A stretch of DNA of 64,000 nt from Pseudomonas sp. S09G 359 (GCF_002843605.1 NZ_CP025263.1:3687501-3751500), one strand, 5' to 3'; shown: positions 35,573 through 46,705, numbered from the stretch's first letter. The notes: generated by a model not told the origin, from the sequence alone. Numbers and translations: made by a program.

Positions 35573-36334
35573 TCAGCCAGCATGCACCCACCGCTGATGC
35601 AACCAGCGTGCAAACGCATCCAGGGCAAAGCCCAGCAGGCCGATCAGCAACACCATCGCCATCAGTTCCGAATAAGCCAGGCGGTCACGCGTATCCAGGA
35701 TGTAATAGCCCAGCCCGGCACTGACCCCGAGCATCTCGCACGGCACCAGCACGATCCACAGAATGCCGATGGCCAGGCGCACGCCCGTCAACACATGGCC
35801 GACCACCCCGGGAATGATCACCCGCCGCAAGGTTTCCCAGCGGGTAGCGCTCAGGCTCTGGCTCAACTGCAGCCAGCGCGGGTCGAGCTGACGCACGCCC
35901 GCCGCGGTGTTGAGCATGATCGGCCACACCGCCGCAAACGCCAGCAGGAAGTAGATCGGCTGGTCCCCTACTCCCATCAGCATCACCACGATGGGCATCC
36001 AGGACAGCGGTGAGATCATCCGCAAAAACTGGAATGCCGGCGTGGTCGCCGCCTCCAGGTTGCGCGAACTGCCCACCAGCAGCCCCAGCGGCACGCCCAC
36101 CAACAACGCCAGGAACAAGCCGACGAAAATGCGCTTGAGGCTTACGGCAACATGCACATACAACTCGCCGCGCCCAAGCAATTCCCACAGGCTGCTGAAG
36201 GTGGCCGCCAGCGAAAAGCGCGCCGACAAACCGCCCGCCGCGCCAAACACTTTTACCCCCAGCCACCAGAGCAACAGCAAGCCGGCCAAGCCACTCAACC
36301 CGAGCAACCAGCCCGGGACTCTGCGGTTATTCAA
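35573..36334 (-). CDS. ABC transporter permease (SsuC/TauC-type)
   Basis: A 253-residue inner-membrane permease of the nitrate/sulfonate/taurine importer class. Five to six helices and the EAA-like loop LSATRWETLRRVIIPGVVGHVLTGVRLAIG, which contacts the ATPase, are visible. Its ATG overlaps the stop of the binding-protein gene by 4 bp. It is the last gene of a five-gene operon (AhpD-like, ACAD-like, ATPase, binding protein, permease). The substrate is unknown; the family mostly takes up sulfonates and related anions. Confidence 0.92.
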   Translation of the reverse strand: MNNRRVPGWLLGLSGLAGLLLLWWLGVKVFGAAGGLSARFSLAATFSSLWELLGRGELYVHVAVSLKRIFVGLFLALLVGVPLGLLVGSSRNLEAATTPAFQFLRMISPLSWMPIVVMLMGVGDQPIYFLLAFAAVWPIMLNTAAGVRQLDPRWLQLSQSLSATRWETLRRVIIPGVVGHVLTGVRLAIGILWIVLVPCEMLGVSAGLGYYILDTRDRLAYSELMAMVLLIGLLGFALDAFARWLHQRWVHAG

Positions 36335-37530
36335 ACGCCAATCTCCTCGGTCCGCTCAAAGCCCTCGGGTAAACCGAAGGTCTGCATGCCGCCCACAGCC
36401 CCGATGGCGTTGCGTACAAAACGGTCGTCCACCAGGTCCTTGGCGACGAAGGCTGGGTCGAGGTCGGCGAGGAATTTCTTGTCGCCCTCGATCAGCGTGT
36501 CTTTCAGGCGGCGCACCAGTTCTTCGGTGTAGCTGGGGAATGGGTACGGTTGGAAGTCGATGCGGTGCTCATCCCAGTTGGCATGCCGGATAGCGCCATC
36601 GGCCAGGTACACGGCGCGGTCGCCAGCGGCCGGCGCGAGGACTTTGCTGAGTACCGGTTCGGCATGCGGCGTGTAGCGGTTAGGGCCGTCCTTGGACAGC
36701 AGCTTCACCGCCTCTTCGCGGTTGTCGCGGGTCCAGACCTGGGCCTTGACGATGGCATTCACCACCTTCTGCGACCACTCTGGGCGGTTGGTCAGGTCAT
36801 GTTCGTGCATGAACACCACGCAGCACGCGTGGTTGCGCCAGACATCCCCGGTAAACCGCTGCACGCGGCCGACCTTGAGGTTTTCCGCCAGCGCATTAAA
36901 TGGCTCGGCGACGATATAGCCGTCGATGCGCTGGCTGGCCAGGGCCGGTGGCATGTCCGACGGCGGCAACACGATCAGGTTGACCTCATTGGCCGCAATC
37001 GCGCTGCCTGCCGCGCGCGCGACAGGCGTCAGGCCGTTGTCGCGGAACAGCTGCTGCACCACCACGTTATGGATCGAATACCAGAACGGAATCGCCACCG
37101 ATTTGCCGCCCAGTTGCTTCACATCGGTAATCCCCGGCGCCACGGTCAGGCCCGAACCACCGACGTGGTTCCACGCCACCACCTTGGCCGGCACCTTGCT
37201 GCCATAGCGCGCCCATACCGTCATCGGCGACAGCAGGTGAATCACGTTGACCTGACCCGAGATGAACGCCTCGATCACCTGGGCCCAGCTGCGCAGCAGT
37301 ACCGGGCGTTCGGCCTTGATGCCTTCGGCTTCGAACAGGCCATTGTTATGTGCCACCAGCAGCGGCGTGGCGTCGGTAATCGGCAGGTAGCCGATGCGCA
37401 CCGGCGCGTCCGGTTCGCTGGCGGCACGTGCCTGCAGGCTGCTGAGCAACGGCAAGGCGCCAGCGGCGCTGAGTACCGCGGACAATTTGAGAAAATCACG
37501 GCGCGAGTGGGTCAGGTCATCCAGGCACAT
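36331..37530 (-). CDS. ABC transporter substrate-binding protein, Tat-exported (SsuA/NrtA-like)
   Basis: A 399-residue periplasmic binding protein. The N-terminus carries a twin-arginine signal, HSRRDFLKLSAVLSAAGALP, ending near LQARAASE. The mature protein has the NMT1/THI5-like fold: VRIGYLPITDATPLLVAHNNGLFEAEG, then VIEAFISGQVNVIHLLSP, then VNLIVLPPSDMPPAL. Tat export suggests folding or cofactor binding before secretion. It overlaps the ATPase gene by 14 bp and the permease gene by 4 bp. Ligand unknown. Confidence 0.92.
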   Translation of the reverse strand: MCLDDLTHSRRDFLKLSAVLSAAGALPLLSSLQARAASEPDAPVRIGYLPITDATPLLVAHNNGLFEAEGIKAERPVLLRSWAQVIEAFISGQVNVIHLLSPMTVWARYGSKVPAKVVAWNHVGGSGLTVAPGITDVKQLGGKSVAIPFWYSIHNVVVQQLFRDNGLTPVARAAGSAIAANEVNLIVLPPSDMPPALASQRIDGYIVAEPFNALAENLKVGRVQRFTGDVWRNHACCVVFMHEHDLTNRPEWSQKVVNAIVKAQVWTRDNREEAVKLLSKDGPNRYTPHAEPVLSKVLAPAAGDRAVYLADGAIRHANWDEHRIDFQPYPFPSYTEELVRRLKDTLIEGDKKFLADLDPAFVAKDLVDDRFVRNAIGAVGGMQTFGLPEGFERTEEIGV

Positions 37531-38320
37531 GGCTGGGCTCCGGCAGGTCTAAAGGATTGGGTTGAGGGCGGCTCGCCTGCCGTAAGGTTTTAAGAATCTC
37601 GATGCGCAGCGCGCCGATGGCGTCCACCTGTTCTTCGCGCGGTTGCGGCAGGTCGATGTGCCATTCGCCCAAGGTCCGCGCCGGGCGGTTGCCCAACAGC
37701 AGGATGCGGTCGGACAGCAGCAGTGCTTCGTCGATGTCATGGGTAATCAACACCGCCGCCGAGCCCTGTTCCCGGTTGACCTTGAGCAACAGGTGCTGCA
37801 TGTCGGCGCGGGTCACTTCGTCCAGGGCGCCGAAGGGTTCATCCAGCAACAGCACCTGGGGCTGACGCGCCAGGCAGCGGGCCAGCGCGGTACGCTGGGC
37901 CATGCCGCCAGATAACTGCGGCGGAAATTGCAGGCGCGCATGTTCCAGGCCAACCGCCGCAATCGCGTGGTCGACGCGCTGGCGGCGCTCATCAACACTC
38001 AATTGCGGCTGGCGGGCGAAATCCAGGCCGAAGGCGACGTTTTTTTCCAGACTCAGCCAGGGCAACAGGCTAGGGTCTTGAAACGCCACCGCCACACGCG
38101 GATGCGGGCCATTCAACGGCTCGCCCAACACCTGCACGCTACCGCCCTGGGGCGCCTGCAAACCGGCGAGCACACGCAACAGGCTGGACTTGCCGACGCC
38201 ACTGGGGCCGAGGATCGACACCACTTCGCCGGGCTGCAAGTGCAGGTCAAAACCCTGCAACACCGGGCCACTGGCATACCCCAGGCAAATGCCCTGGGCG
38301 CTTAATACGGCGTGGCTCAT
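37517..38320 (-). CDS. ABC transporter ATP-binding protein (SsuB/TauB-type)
   Basis: A 267-residue ATPase with all core motifs: Walker A GPSGVGKSS, Q-loop AFQDPSLLPWLS, signature LSGGMAQRTALARCLA, Walker B VLLLDEPFGALDE, and H-loop LITHDIDEALLLSDRI. It energises the importer formed with the next two genes. Its ATG overlaps the acyl-CoA-dehydrogenase-like gene stop by 4 bp, so enzyme and transporter are made together. Confidence 0.95.
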   Translation of the reverse strand: MSHAVLSAQGICLGYASGPVLQGFDLHLQPGEVVSILGPSGVGKSSLLRVLAGLQAPQGGSVQVLGEPLNGPHPRVAVAFQDPSLLPWLSLEKNVAFGLDFARQPQLSVDERRQRVDHAIAAVGLEHARLQFPPQLSGGMAQRTALARCLARQPQVLLLDEPFGALDEVTRADMQHLLLKVNREQGSAAVLITHDIDEALLLSDRILLLGNRPARTLGEWHIDLPQPREEQVDAIGALRIEILKTLRQASRPQPNPLDLPEPSHVPG

Positions 38321-39378
38321 AGGTTGGCCTGGCGATGCAACTCGGTGCGCAATTGCACCAGGCTCGGGGTCACGATCGGCACAAACGCCGACTCCCGCCA
38401 GCGCCGCGCAAACCCGCTGCCGTGGGCGGTGAGGTAGGCCTTGCCGCCGCTGGCCTGCAACTCCAGTTGCACAGCGCTGGCGGCGGTTTCTGCCAGGGCG
38501 ATACGCAGCTTGAACAGCGGCACCGGTTCGGCCGCGAAACGGCCGGCCAACAGACCGTTTTTCAATTCAGTCACCAGATGGTCCAGGGTCGCGCGCAGCG
38601 CCTCCAATTCGTCGCGCAACACGGTGCGGCTGGCGCCCAAATGGTTGGCCACCTCCGCCAGCGAACGACGCGCCAAACCAATCGACATGCCGCACTGCAA
38701 CCCCAGGAACGCCGGGCGTACCGCCGGCAAAAACTTGCGCGCATCTGCATGCAGCAGCCAGTCGCGGCTCAGTTCAACACCTTCCAGGCCCAACGCGGCG
38801 GTATTGCTCGATTGCAGCCCGAGCAGCTCCAGGTCACCGGAACGTTGCAGGCCCGCGACCGAATCCGGGATCGCCAGGATAAACGGCGCGCCGCCGCCCG
38901 CATGCTCGATGGCCGCGGCGGCGACAAAGCCGTTTTTGCGCAGGTTGGTCACCCAATGCAGTTTGCCGTTGAGGGTCCAGCCGTGATCGTTGGGCGCGGC
39001 GCTGATCTGCAACGTCTCGATGCCTGACAGAAACTTCATCGCATTCGACAGCCCGGTCGCCCCGGCGAGCTTGCCGCTGAGCAGGTCCGGCAGCAGTTGC
39101 TCGCGCAGCCGCTCATTCGGGCTTTGCAACAAATACTCGATAAACGAACGCTGGCCCCAGCACACGAACGCCGCCGCCAGGGAATGGCTGGCGACATTGG
39201 CGATGGCTTCCACTGCGCCGGCGACATCGCCGCCCAAGCCACCCAAGTGTTTCGGCACGCCGATACGCAATACATTGGCGTCTGCCAGCCGTGGCAGCAC
39301 TTCCTGTGGATCGCAACTGCCCACGTCCAGGGCCTGCGCTTGAACATCGAGCCAACGGCTCAAGATTGGGTCAAGCAT
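38317..39378 (-). CDS. Acyl-CoA-dehydrogenase-superfamily flavoprotein (possible monooxygenase)
   Basis: A 353-residue protein of the ACAD fold. It has the N-terminal helical domain (GVPKHLGGLGGDVAGAVEAIA), the FAD-binding middle strand region (LSGKLAGATGLSNAMKFLSG, NGKLHWVTNLRKNGF) and a C-terminal helical domain. It is shorter than true beta-oxidation enzymes and sits with an SsuABC-type importer, as do SfnB/DszC-like desulfurising flavoenzymes. A reduced-flavin monooxygenase role is therefore possible. GGAGACAC precedes the ATG. An AhpD-like gene lies 40 bases upstream. Substrate unknown. Confidence 0.8.
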   Translation of the reverse strand: MLDPILSRWLDVQAQALDVGSCDPQEVLPRLADANVLRIGVPKHLGGLGGDVAGAVEAIANVASHSLAAAFVCWGQRSFIEYLLQSPNERLREQLLPDLLSGKLAGATGLSNAMKFLSGIETLQISAAPNDHGWTLNGKLHWVTNLRKNGFVAAAAIEHAGGGAPFILAIPDSVAGLQRSGDLELLGLQSSNTAALGLEGVELSRDWLLHADARKFLPAVRPAFLGLQCGMSIGLARRSLAEVANHLGASRTVLRDELEALRATLDHLVTELKNGLLAGRFAAEPVPLFKLRIALAETAASAVQLELQASGGKAYLTAHGSGFARRWRESAFVPIVTPSLVQLRTELHRQANL

Positions 39379-39418
39379 TCATGTGTCTCCTTGTTACAGC
39401 AGAGGGACCATCGCCGAT

Positions 39419-39979
39419 TCAGCTTGCCGGTTTTTCCCAGCGGTATTGCGCCAGTTCCGGGTTCAACGGGGTACGCGCGAACACGTTGGCGAAGTTACAC
39501 AGGGTGGCCAGGCTGACGCCCAAGATCACTTCCAGCGCGTGGCCTTCGGAATACCCGGCGGCGCGGAACGCGTCATAACCGGCGTCGCTCACATCACCGC
39601 GGGTGGCGATCACTTCACGGGTGAACGCAGCGAGAGTCTCATAGCGGGCGTTGGGCAATTCCCCACGCCGGCGCAGCGCATCGATGACGTCTTCGGGCAG
39701 CTTGGCCTTGTTGCGCGCCACGGCGGTGTGGCCGGCAACACAGAAATCGCAGCCGTGGGTGGTGGCGGCAATCAGTTGCACCACTTCGCGATCGGCCAGG
39801 CTCAGCTCAGCCTTGGCGTTCAGGCCGGAGACGGTAATGTAGGTTTCCAGCGCGGCCGGGGCATTGGCCAGCACCGCCAACAGGTTGGGGATGAAACCCG
39901 AGGCTTTCAGCGCGTTTTCCAGCAGAGGCTTGGCGGCGTCCGGCGCGGTTTCGGGGGTGAGCAACGGTACACGGGACAT
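39419..39979 (-). CDS. AhpD/carboxymuconolactone-decarboxylase-like protein
   Basis: A 186-residue all-helical protein with the peroxidatic pair in THGCDFCVAGHTAVA (CxxC followed by His), the AhpD-type redox active site. Such proteins reduce peroxides or handle reactive by-products. It is first in the operon with a flavoprotein that could release peroxide, which is a sensible partnership. The divergent AraC gene begins about 100 bases away. Confidence 0.88.
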   Translation of the reverse strand: MSRVPLLTPETAPDAAKPLLENALKASGFIPNLLAVLANAPAALETYITVSGLNAKAELSLADREVVQLIAATTHGCDFCVAGHTAVARNKAKLPEDVIDALRRRGELPNARYETLAAFTREVIATRGDVSDAGYDAFRAAGYSEGHALEVILGVSLATLCNFANVFARTPLNPELAQYRWEKPAS

Positions 39980-40081
39980 GTAGAGGTCTCCTGATCAGTT
40001 CGTGTACCCAGTCTGTTGGTTATAAAAAAACCCCTCAATAGTCTAAAGTAGCGATTACTTGCTCTTGAGTCTTTCCATTAG

Positions 40082-40987
40082 ATGAATTCGTCCAGTGCAC
40101 TTGTCGATTGGTTATTAGACAGCCTCGAACTCAACACCAGCCTGTTTCACGTCGGCCGTTATTGCGGTGACTGGCACGCCAGCACCCATGGCCTGGCCCG
40201 GGCGAGTTTCCACCTGATTGTGCAGGGCCAGTGCTGGCTGCATATCGAGGGAGAAACCACGCCCGTGCAGTTGAACGAGGGTGATGCGGTGTTCCTGTTG
40301 CGTGACCTTGAATATCGGCTGTCCGGCGCCGCCACGGCAGCCGGCGCGCAGGAGTGCCCGCGCCGCCCGATGCTGCCGCTGGACACCAGCGCCAGCGATG
40401 GCGTGGGGCTGGTCTGCGGGTTCTTTGATTTCCAGTCCGGGTTGTCGGCGATGATTGTCGATACCCTGCCCGCCTGGATCATTCTGCGCGCCGGCGACCC
40501 GTCGCTGATTGCCGCGCGCAACCTGTTCGAACTGATCCTGCAAGAATGCCAACGCACGCCGGCGCCGTCTTCCGCCTTGCTCGAACGGCTGTGCCACCTG
40601 CTGTTTCTGTATGTGTTGCGCCAACAGGTGCTGGATAACACTGAACTCGGCGGCCTGGCCGCACTGGGCCGGCAACCGGCGTTCGCCAATTTGCTCGAAC
40701 AATTGATAGCCCACCCGGCCGACGCCTGGACCCTGGAAAGCATGGCCGCCTGCACCGGGCTGTCACGCTCGGCGTTTTTCAAACGCTTCAATGAACTGTG
40801 CGGGCAGTCGCCGGGGCAGGTGTTGCTGATGATGCGCATGCGCCACGCCTGCCAGCTGTTCAAGGCAGACCAGACCGTGGCGGATGTATCGCTGGCGGTC
40901 GGCTATCAATCGGTGGCGGCGTTTACCCGGGCCTTTCACAAGGTGACCGGGCAGCAACCGGGCGCCTACCGCAAGGCGCAGGCCTAG
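40082..40987 (+). CDS. AraC-family regulator with N-terminal cupin domain
   Basis: A 301-residue activator. The N-terminal cupin_6-like ligand domain (FHVGRYCGDWHASTHGLARA, FHLIVQGQCWLHIEGE, LNEGDAVFLLRD) precedes two AraC HTH motifs (TLESMAACTGLSRSAFFKRF and VSLAVGYQSVAAFTRAFHK). It is divergent from the AhpD-ACAD-ABC operon and is its likely activator. The ribosome binding site is weak. Its last bases overlap the convergent LysR gene end by 4 bp. Confidence 0.9.
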   Translation: MNSSSALVDWLLDSLELNTSLFHVGRYCGDWHASTHGLARASFHLIVQGQCWLHIEGETTPVQLNEGDAVFLLRDLEYRLSGAATAAGAQECPRRPMLPLDTSASDGVGLVCGFFDFQSGLSAMIVDTLPAWIILRAGDPSLIAARNLFELILQECQRTPAPSSALLERLCHLLFLYVLRQQVLDNTELGGLAALGRQPAFANLLEQLIAHPADAWTLESMAACTGLSRSAFFKRFNELCGQSPGQVLLMMRMRHACQLFKADQTVADVSLAVGYQSVAAFTRAFHKVTGQQPGAYRKAQA

Positions 40988-41895
40988 CGCCGCAAGCCAG
41001 TGCCAGGTTGAGCGCACAGTTCGACCAGCCAATCGACAAACACGCGCACCCGCTGCGATAACTGGCGATGCGGCGGGTACAGCGCGGTCAGGGCCATTTT
41101 TGGCACGGCCAGCTGTGGCAGCACTTCCACCAGTGTGCCTTGGGCGAGTCGCGCCATGGCGTTATAGTACGGCGCCTGGATCAGCCCGTAGCCCGCCTCA
41201 CAGGCACAGAAGTAGCCGTCGGCACTATTCACCGCCACCACCTTTTGCAGGTTGACCGGGCGCAGTTCGTTACCCAGCTCAAATTCCAGGCCGAAGCGTT
41301 TGCCGCTGGCGCTGGACACGTATTCGACCATCTGGTGCCGGGCCAAATCGTCGAGGTTTTGCGGTATCCCCATGCGCTGCAGGTAACCGGGGCTGGCCAA
41401 GGTGACTTGGTCCATCATCGCCAGCGGCCGTGCCACCAGCGAGTCGTCCAGCGCCAAACCGCCACGCAGCACGCAATCCACCCCCTCACGAATCAGGTCC
41501 ACCGGGCGGTCGTTAAGGCCGATTTCCAGCTCGATCTGCGGGTAACGCGCCGTGAACGCCGGCAAGGCCGGGATCACCAGAAAGCGCCCAATGCCCGCCG
41601 GCATATCAATGCTCAGCGTGCCGCGCGGGTTCTGGCGCCGGGTGGAAAACACCGCCTCGGTTTCCTCCAGGTCTGTCAGCAACTGCACACAACGCTGGTA
41701 GTACGCGGCGCCATCCAGGGTGGGGCTGACCTGGCGTGTGGTGCGTTGTAACAACTGCACGCCGAGGTGGGCTTCCAATTGCTTGATCAACACCGTCACC
41801 GAAGCGCGCGGCAGTTGCAGGCTGTCCGCCGCCTTGGCAAACCCGCCCAACTCGACAATCCGGGTAAACACGCGCATCGCGTTGAAACGGTCCAC
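40984..41895 (-). CDS. LysR-family transcriptional regulator
   Basis: A 303-residue LTTR. The N-terminal HTH ([41 protein letters not shown]) is followed by a periplasmic-binding-like effector domain. It is of the CrgA/DsdC-like group with [19 protein letters not shown]. The start is GTG at 41895 with GAGG upstream. It is divergent from the aldo/keto reductase gene, the common arrangement in which the regulator controls its neighbour. Confidence 0.92.
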   Translation of the reverse strand: MDRFNAMRVFTRIVELGGFAKAADSLQLPRASVTVLIKQLEAHLGVQLLQRTTRQVSPTLDGAAYYQRCVQLLTDLEETEAVFSTRRQNPRGTLSIDMPAGIGRFLVIPALPAFTARYPQIELEIGLNDRPVDLIREGVDCVLRGGLALDDSLVARPLAMMDQVTLASPGYLQRMGIPQNLDDLARHQMVEYVSSASGKRFGLEFELGNELRPVNLQKVVAVNSADGYFCACEAGYGLIQAPYYNAMARLAQGTLVEVLPQLAVPKMALTALYPPHRQLSQRVRVFVDWLVELCAQPGTGLRR

Positions 41896-42011
41896 GGGGC
41901 GATACCTCAGGGGATTATTTAGAAATTACGAATAGTGATAGTGCTTTTAGCCGGTTTATCCTGCTTTTGTCGAGGATGACAATGGGCGCCTCATCAATAG
42001 GAGTTAACCCC

Positions 42012-43007
<996 letters not shown>

Positions 43008-43141
43008 GGTGGGGGGCGCCGTTCGGCGGCGCCTGCACTTTCTTGCACGATGGTACCTAAAGCTCCTACAGCCCAAGCCGATAGCCCGACGAAGCTCTAA
43101 CAAAGCCGCGTGAATAATAAACGCTTCGTAAGGACGACCCC

Positions 43142-45136
43142 ATGCCCCCACTGCGCTCTATCCAAGCCCGCTACACCCTGTTTCTGGTGCTGTTCGTCCT
43201 GGTGCTAATCGTGTTGACCGTCGTTGGTATCGGCCAGATGGTCGCGCCCACGTTGCGCCACACCGAAGAACAGGTGGTGCTCAACCGCATCGCCGAAGTG
43301 GCCGATCAGATCAAGGGCGAACTGAACAAGGTTCAGGCCCAGCAACGCAGCATCACCCAAACCATCCCCCTGCTCGACAGCGACGCCATCGACAAGGTGC
43401 TCCCCGGCCTGGTGGACCAGTATGGCGAGCTGAAAGTCTTCGGCGGCGGCATCTGGCCCCTGCCGAACCAGCGCACCCCCGGACGCAATAAACACAGCAC
43501 CTTCTGGCACCGCGATGCGTCGGGCAAGCTGGCGGTGAATACGTTCTGGAACAGCGACCCTGCGCCGAACTATTACGACCAGAGCTGGTACAAGGGCGGC
43601 CTCGCCTCGCCGCGTGGCCAATGCGCGTGGGCCGCAGCCTATAAGGACGATGCCAGCCAGGAGCCGCGCACCAATTGCGCCATGGCGATCCAGCGTGACG
43701 GCGCCGCGTACGGCGTGGCCACCATTGACGTGACCCTGGGCTTCTTCAACGAGCTGGTGGCCAGCAAGGAAAAAGACATCGGCGGGCAGATGCTGATCGT
43801 CGAAGCCGACGGCAAGATCATCAGCAACAGTACGCGCCTGAGCAGCCCGGTGGTGTTGAAGAACATCAGCGAACTGGCAAGCTCCTCGGCGTTTGCTGCC
43901 CAGGTCAGCAAAGCCCTGGCCCACCGCGACCAGGCGCTGCAACGCAGCGAATTCGACAACCAGGGCGTCGCCAGCACCTTCTATATGCGCCCGATCGAAG
44001 GCACACCGTGGTTCCTCGCGACTGCGCTGCCTACGTCGCTCATCACCGCCCAGCGTGATGACGTGCTCGGCAGCCTGGCCCTGCTGCAAATCCCCATGGT
44101 GTTGCTGCTGGTGCTGCTCGCGGTGTATGCGATTCGCCAACTGGTGCAACGCATGAGGGCGCTGAAAAGCAATATCGATGCCTTGTCCACGGGCGACGCC
44201 GACCTGACGCGACGCATCACTATCCGCGCCGAAGACGAACTGGGCGCCATCGGCCACTCGGTCAACCGCTTTATCGTCTACCTGCAAAACATGATCGGCG
44301 AAGTGACCCTGGCCACGGGTGCCATGTCATCGGGCCTTGAGCAACTGCAGAAAACCTCGGCGCACACCAACCAGATCCTGGTCCGCCACGCCTCGGAGAC
44401 CGACCAGACCGTCACCGCCATCACCGAGATGAGCTCCACCGCCGATACCGTTGCGCAGAACGCCGCTGAAACCGCCTCGTTCACCCAGCGCGCCAACGAA
44501 CACGCCGACCGCTCCCGCGTGGTGGTGGGCGAAGCGTCCAGCAGTGTGGGGGCGTTGATCGGCGAAGTCGCCAGCGCCACCCACACCGTGGAAAACATGC
44601 GCCAGGACGCCGCCCGCATCACCGAAACCCTCGGCGTGATCGGCGCAATTGCCGGCCAGACCAACCTCCTGGCCCTGAATGCCGCGATTGAAGCAGCGCG
44701 GGCCGGCGAACAAGGCCGTGGTTTTGCAGTGGTCGCCGACGAAGTACGCGCCTTGGCCGCGCGCACCCAGGCCAGCACCTCGCAAATCAACGAGATGCTC
44801 GCACGCCTGACTGCCGGCGTGAGTTCGTCGGTGGCGGCCATGGAAAACACCCAGGCCAGCTGCCAATCGGCGGCGGATGCCACGGCACGGGTGAACACCG
44901 GTCTGGACGAAATGGCCGGCTCGGTCAGCCATATCAACAACCTCAGCACCCAGATCGCCACGGCCGCCGAGCAGCAAAGCGCGGTGACCGAGGAGATCAA
45001 CCGCAGCATGGTGCATATCCGGCATATGGTCGACGAGCTGGTGCAAAGCGGCCACGCCACCGAGACCAATACCCAAAGCCTGCTGGATGCCAATGGTCGG
45101 GTGATTGCGCTGATGGGGCGCTTCAAGGTGCAGTGA
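43142..45136 (+). CDS. Methyl-accepting chemotaxis protein with dCache-type sensor
   Basis: A 664-residue chemoreceptor. TM1 (about 11-33) is followed by a large periplasmic dCache domain (about 35-305; [48 protein letters not shown]). TM2 (about 317-338), HAMP, and a cytoplasmic signalling hairpin with the invariant tip [20 protein letters not shown] then RALAARTQ complete it. There is no CheR pentapeptide at the end (GRFKVQ). AAGGAC precedes the ATG. Stand-alone gene; the attractant is unknown. Confidence 0.95.
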   Translation: MPPLRSIQARYTLFLVLFVLVLIVLTVVGIGQMVAPTLRHTEEQVVLNRIAEVADQIKGELNKVQAQQRSITQTIPLLDSDAIDKVLPGLVDQYGELKVFGGGIWPLPNQRTPGRNKHSTFWHRDASGKLAVNTFWNSDPAPNYYDQSWYKGGLASPRGQCAWAAAYKDDASQEPRTNCAMAIQRDGAAYGVATIDVTLGFFNELVASKEKDIGGQMLIVEADGKIISNSTRLSSPVVLKNISELASSSAFAAQVSKALAHRDQALQRSEFDNQGVASTFYMRPIEGTPWFLATALPTSLITAQRDDVLGSLALLQIPMVLLLVLLAVYAIRQLVQRMRALKSNIDALSTGDADLTRRITIRAEDELGAIGHSVNRFIVYLQNMIGEVTLATGAMSSGLEQLQKTSAHTNQILVRHASETDQTVTAITEMSSTADTVAQNAAETASFTQRANEHADRSRVVVGEASSSVGALIGEVASATHTVENMRQDAARITETLGVIGAIAGQTNLLALNAAIEAARAGEQGRGFAVVADEVRALAARTQASTSQINEMLARLTAGVSSSVAAMENTQASCQSAADATARVNTGLDEMAGSVSHINNLSTQIATAAEQQSAVTEEINRSMVHIRHMVDELVQSGHATETNTQSLLDANGRVIALMGRFKVQ

Positions 45137-45149
45137 TAAATTACTGAGA

Positions 45150-45174
45150 CACTCCCGTGCAATGCGCGGGAGTG
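45150..45174 (+). terminator. Hairpin after the chemoreceptor gene
   Basis: CACTCCCG/CGGGAGTG (45150-45157 and 45167-45174) forms a strong stem 14 bases past the stop. No U-tract follows, so termination may be weak or Rho-assisted. Confidence 0.5.
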
Positions 45175-45226
45175 GGACTATTCTGACAGTTCCAAGTGTT
45201 TAGCCCCGCCACACAGGAGGTGTGCC

Positions 45227-45685
45227 ATGCGCGCTGTCGAGCAGTCGGTCCGCTTGGAGCGGATCAGTCAGGAACGCTTTATCCAGGCCCCCATCGATGC
45301 CGTTTACGACTATGTAACCCAGCCCGACCGCTGGCATGAATGGCACCCCACATCCCTGAGTGCCGACACCGGCACCACCGGCCCCCTCCCCGCCGGTGCG
45401 CGGTTTACCGAAATGATCGACCTGCTCGGCGTACGCGTGCCCATGAGCTACCGCGTGCAGATCGCCCGACGCCCCGGCGAGTTCAAGACCGTGTTTACCT
45501 CCCTGGCCGTGGATGGCTCCATCCACTACTTTCTGCAACCGTTTCGCGACGGCACGCTGTTCAAACGGGTGCTGACCTATGAAACCGAATTGCAGCTGGC
45601 TACCTTGCATGAGCGCATGATCGAGCTGTCGGCCATCGCCATCGACCAGCTCAAGCATCGGCTGGAAAACCCGCCCTTCGTATAA
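45227..45685 (+). CDS. SRPBCC (polyketide-cyclase/START-like) domain protein
   Basis: A 152-residue single-domain protein of the Bet v 1-like helix-grip fold: FIQAPIDAVYDYVTQPDRWHEWHP at the start, a beta-sheet region, and the long C-terminal helix ERMIELSAIAIDQLKHRLEN. These proteins bind hydrophobic small molecules. GGAGG is an excellent ribosome binding site. No partner gene suggests a ligand. Confidence 0.85.
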   Translation: MRAVEQSVRLERISQERFIQAPIDAVYDYVTQPDRWHEWHPTSLSADTGTTGPLPAGARFTEMIDLLGVRVPMSYRVQIARRPGEFKTVFTSLAVDGSIHYFLQPFRDGTLFKRVLTYETELQLATLHERMIELSAIAIDQLKHRLENPPFV

Positions 45686-45767
45686 TTTTGAAACATTACC
45701 GCCGCGCCCCATGGGAAAAAGCAGGGAGAATGCCTGGCTTATCGCCCCGCATTCACTGAGACCGCCG

Positions 45768-46214
45768 ATGAAAAACCCATTGCGACTGGCCCTGCTTTCG
45801 ACGCTTTTTGCCGCCACGTTCGCCCAGGCCACCGACCTGATCCCCATTGACGTGCACCGCGATGCCAACTGCGGCTGCTGCAAGAAGTGGATCAGCCACC
45901 TTGAGAGCAATGGCTTCAAGGTCAACGACCATGTCGAAACAGACATGAGTGCAGTCAAGCAACGCCTCGGCGTGGCCCCGCGCCTGGGTTCGTGCCACAC
46001 CGCCGTGATCGACGGCAAGTTTGTTGAAGGCCACGTGCCCGCCGAGCAAGTACTGGCCTTGCGCAAACGTGACGATTTGCTCGGTATCGCCGCACCGGGC
46101 ATGCCCATGGGCTCGCCGGGCATGGAAATGGACGGCATGAGCGACGCTTATCAGGTCATCGGCCTGACCCGTGACGGCAAAGACGTGGTAGTGGCCGAAT
46201 ACCCGGCGCACTGA
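45768..46214 (+). CDS. DUF411 periplasmic metal-binding protein
   Basis: A 148-residue protein with a signal peptide (NPLRLALLSTLFAATFAQA). The DUF411 core follows: DVHRDANCGCCKKWISHLE with a CGCC cluster, then LGSCHTAVIDGKFVEGHVPA, and a Met-rich segment (APGMPMGSPGMEMDGM) suggesting copper binding. Family members are often near copper genes. None is visible here. The ATG at 45768 gives the signal peptide; codons open upstream do not. Confidence 0.88.
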   Translation: MKNPLRLALLSTLFAATFAQATDLIPIDVHRDANCGCCKKWISHLESNGFKVNDHVETDMSAVKQRLGVAPRLGSCHTAVIDGKFVEGHVPAEQVLALRKRDDLLGIAAPGMPMGSPGMEMDGMSDAYQVIGLTRDGKDVVVAEYPAH

Positions 46215-46217
46215 CCG

Positions 46218-46661
46218 GTGCTGGCAGGTTACCTGGGGCTTTTTTTCGCCGCTTTCGGTGCCGCGACCTTGCTGCCGTTGCAATCAGAAGCCGTGCTCGT
46301 TGGGCTGTTGGTCAGTGGGCACTACAGCTTATGGCTGCTGCTGGGGATCGCGACGCTGGGCAATGTGCTCGGTTCAGTGGTGAACTGGCTGCTCGGGCGC
46401 GGCGTGGAGCGCTTTAAGCAGCGACGCTGGTTTCCGGTCAGCGACAAGCAGTTGGACAAGGCTCGTTACCATTACGCGCGCTGGGGGCATTGGACGCTAT
46501 TGCTCAGTTGGGTGCCCATCATTGGCGACCCGCTGACGCTGGTGGCAGGGGTGATGCGCGAGCCCTTGTGGCGTTTTCTGCTGCTGGTGACATTGGCCAA
46601 GGGCCTGCGTTATGGCGTGCTGGCCGCGCTGACCTTGCAGTGGCTGTTAATCCCCACTTAA
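46218..46661 (+). CDS. yqaA: YqaA-family (DedA/SNARE-associated-like) membrane protein
   Basis: A 147-residue inner-membrane protein with four hydrophobic segments. The family pattern is clear: LLPLQSEAVLVGLLVSGHYS, GNVLGSVVNWLLGRGVERF, and LLLSWVPIIGDPLTLVAGVMR. It starts at GTG, 3 bases after the DUF411 stop, so it is probably translated by coupling. YqaA proteins are small relatives of the DedA scramblase/transporter group; exact function is not established. Confidence 0.82.
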   Translation: MLAGYLGLFFAAFGAATLLPLQSEAVLVGLLVSGHYSLWLLLGIATLGNVLGSVVNWLLGRGVERFKQRRWFPVSDKQLDKARYHYARWGHWTLLLSWVPIIGDPLTLVAGVMREPLWRFLLLVTLAKGLRYGVLAALTLQWLLIPT

Positions 46662-46705
46662 TCCCCTCGCAACAGCATCCGAGCACCCTTCTCGGAGACC
46701 CGCCA

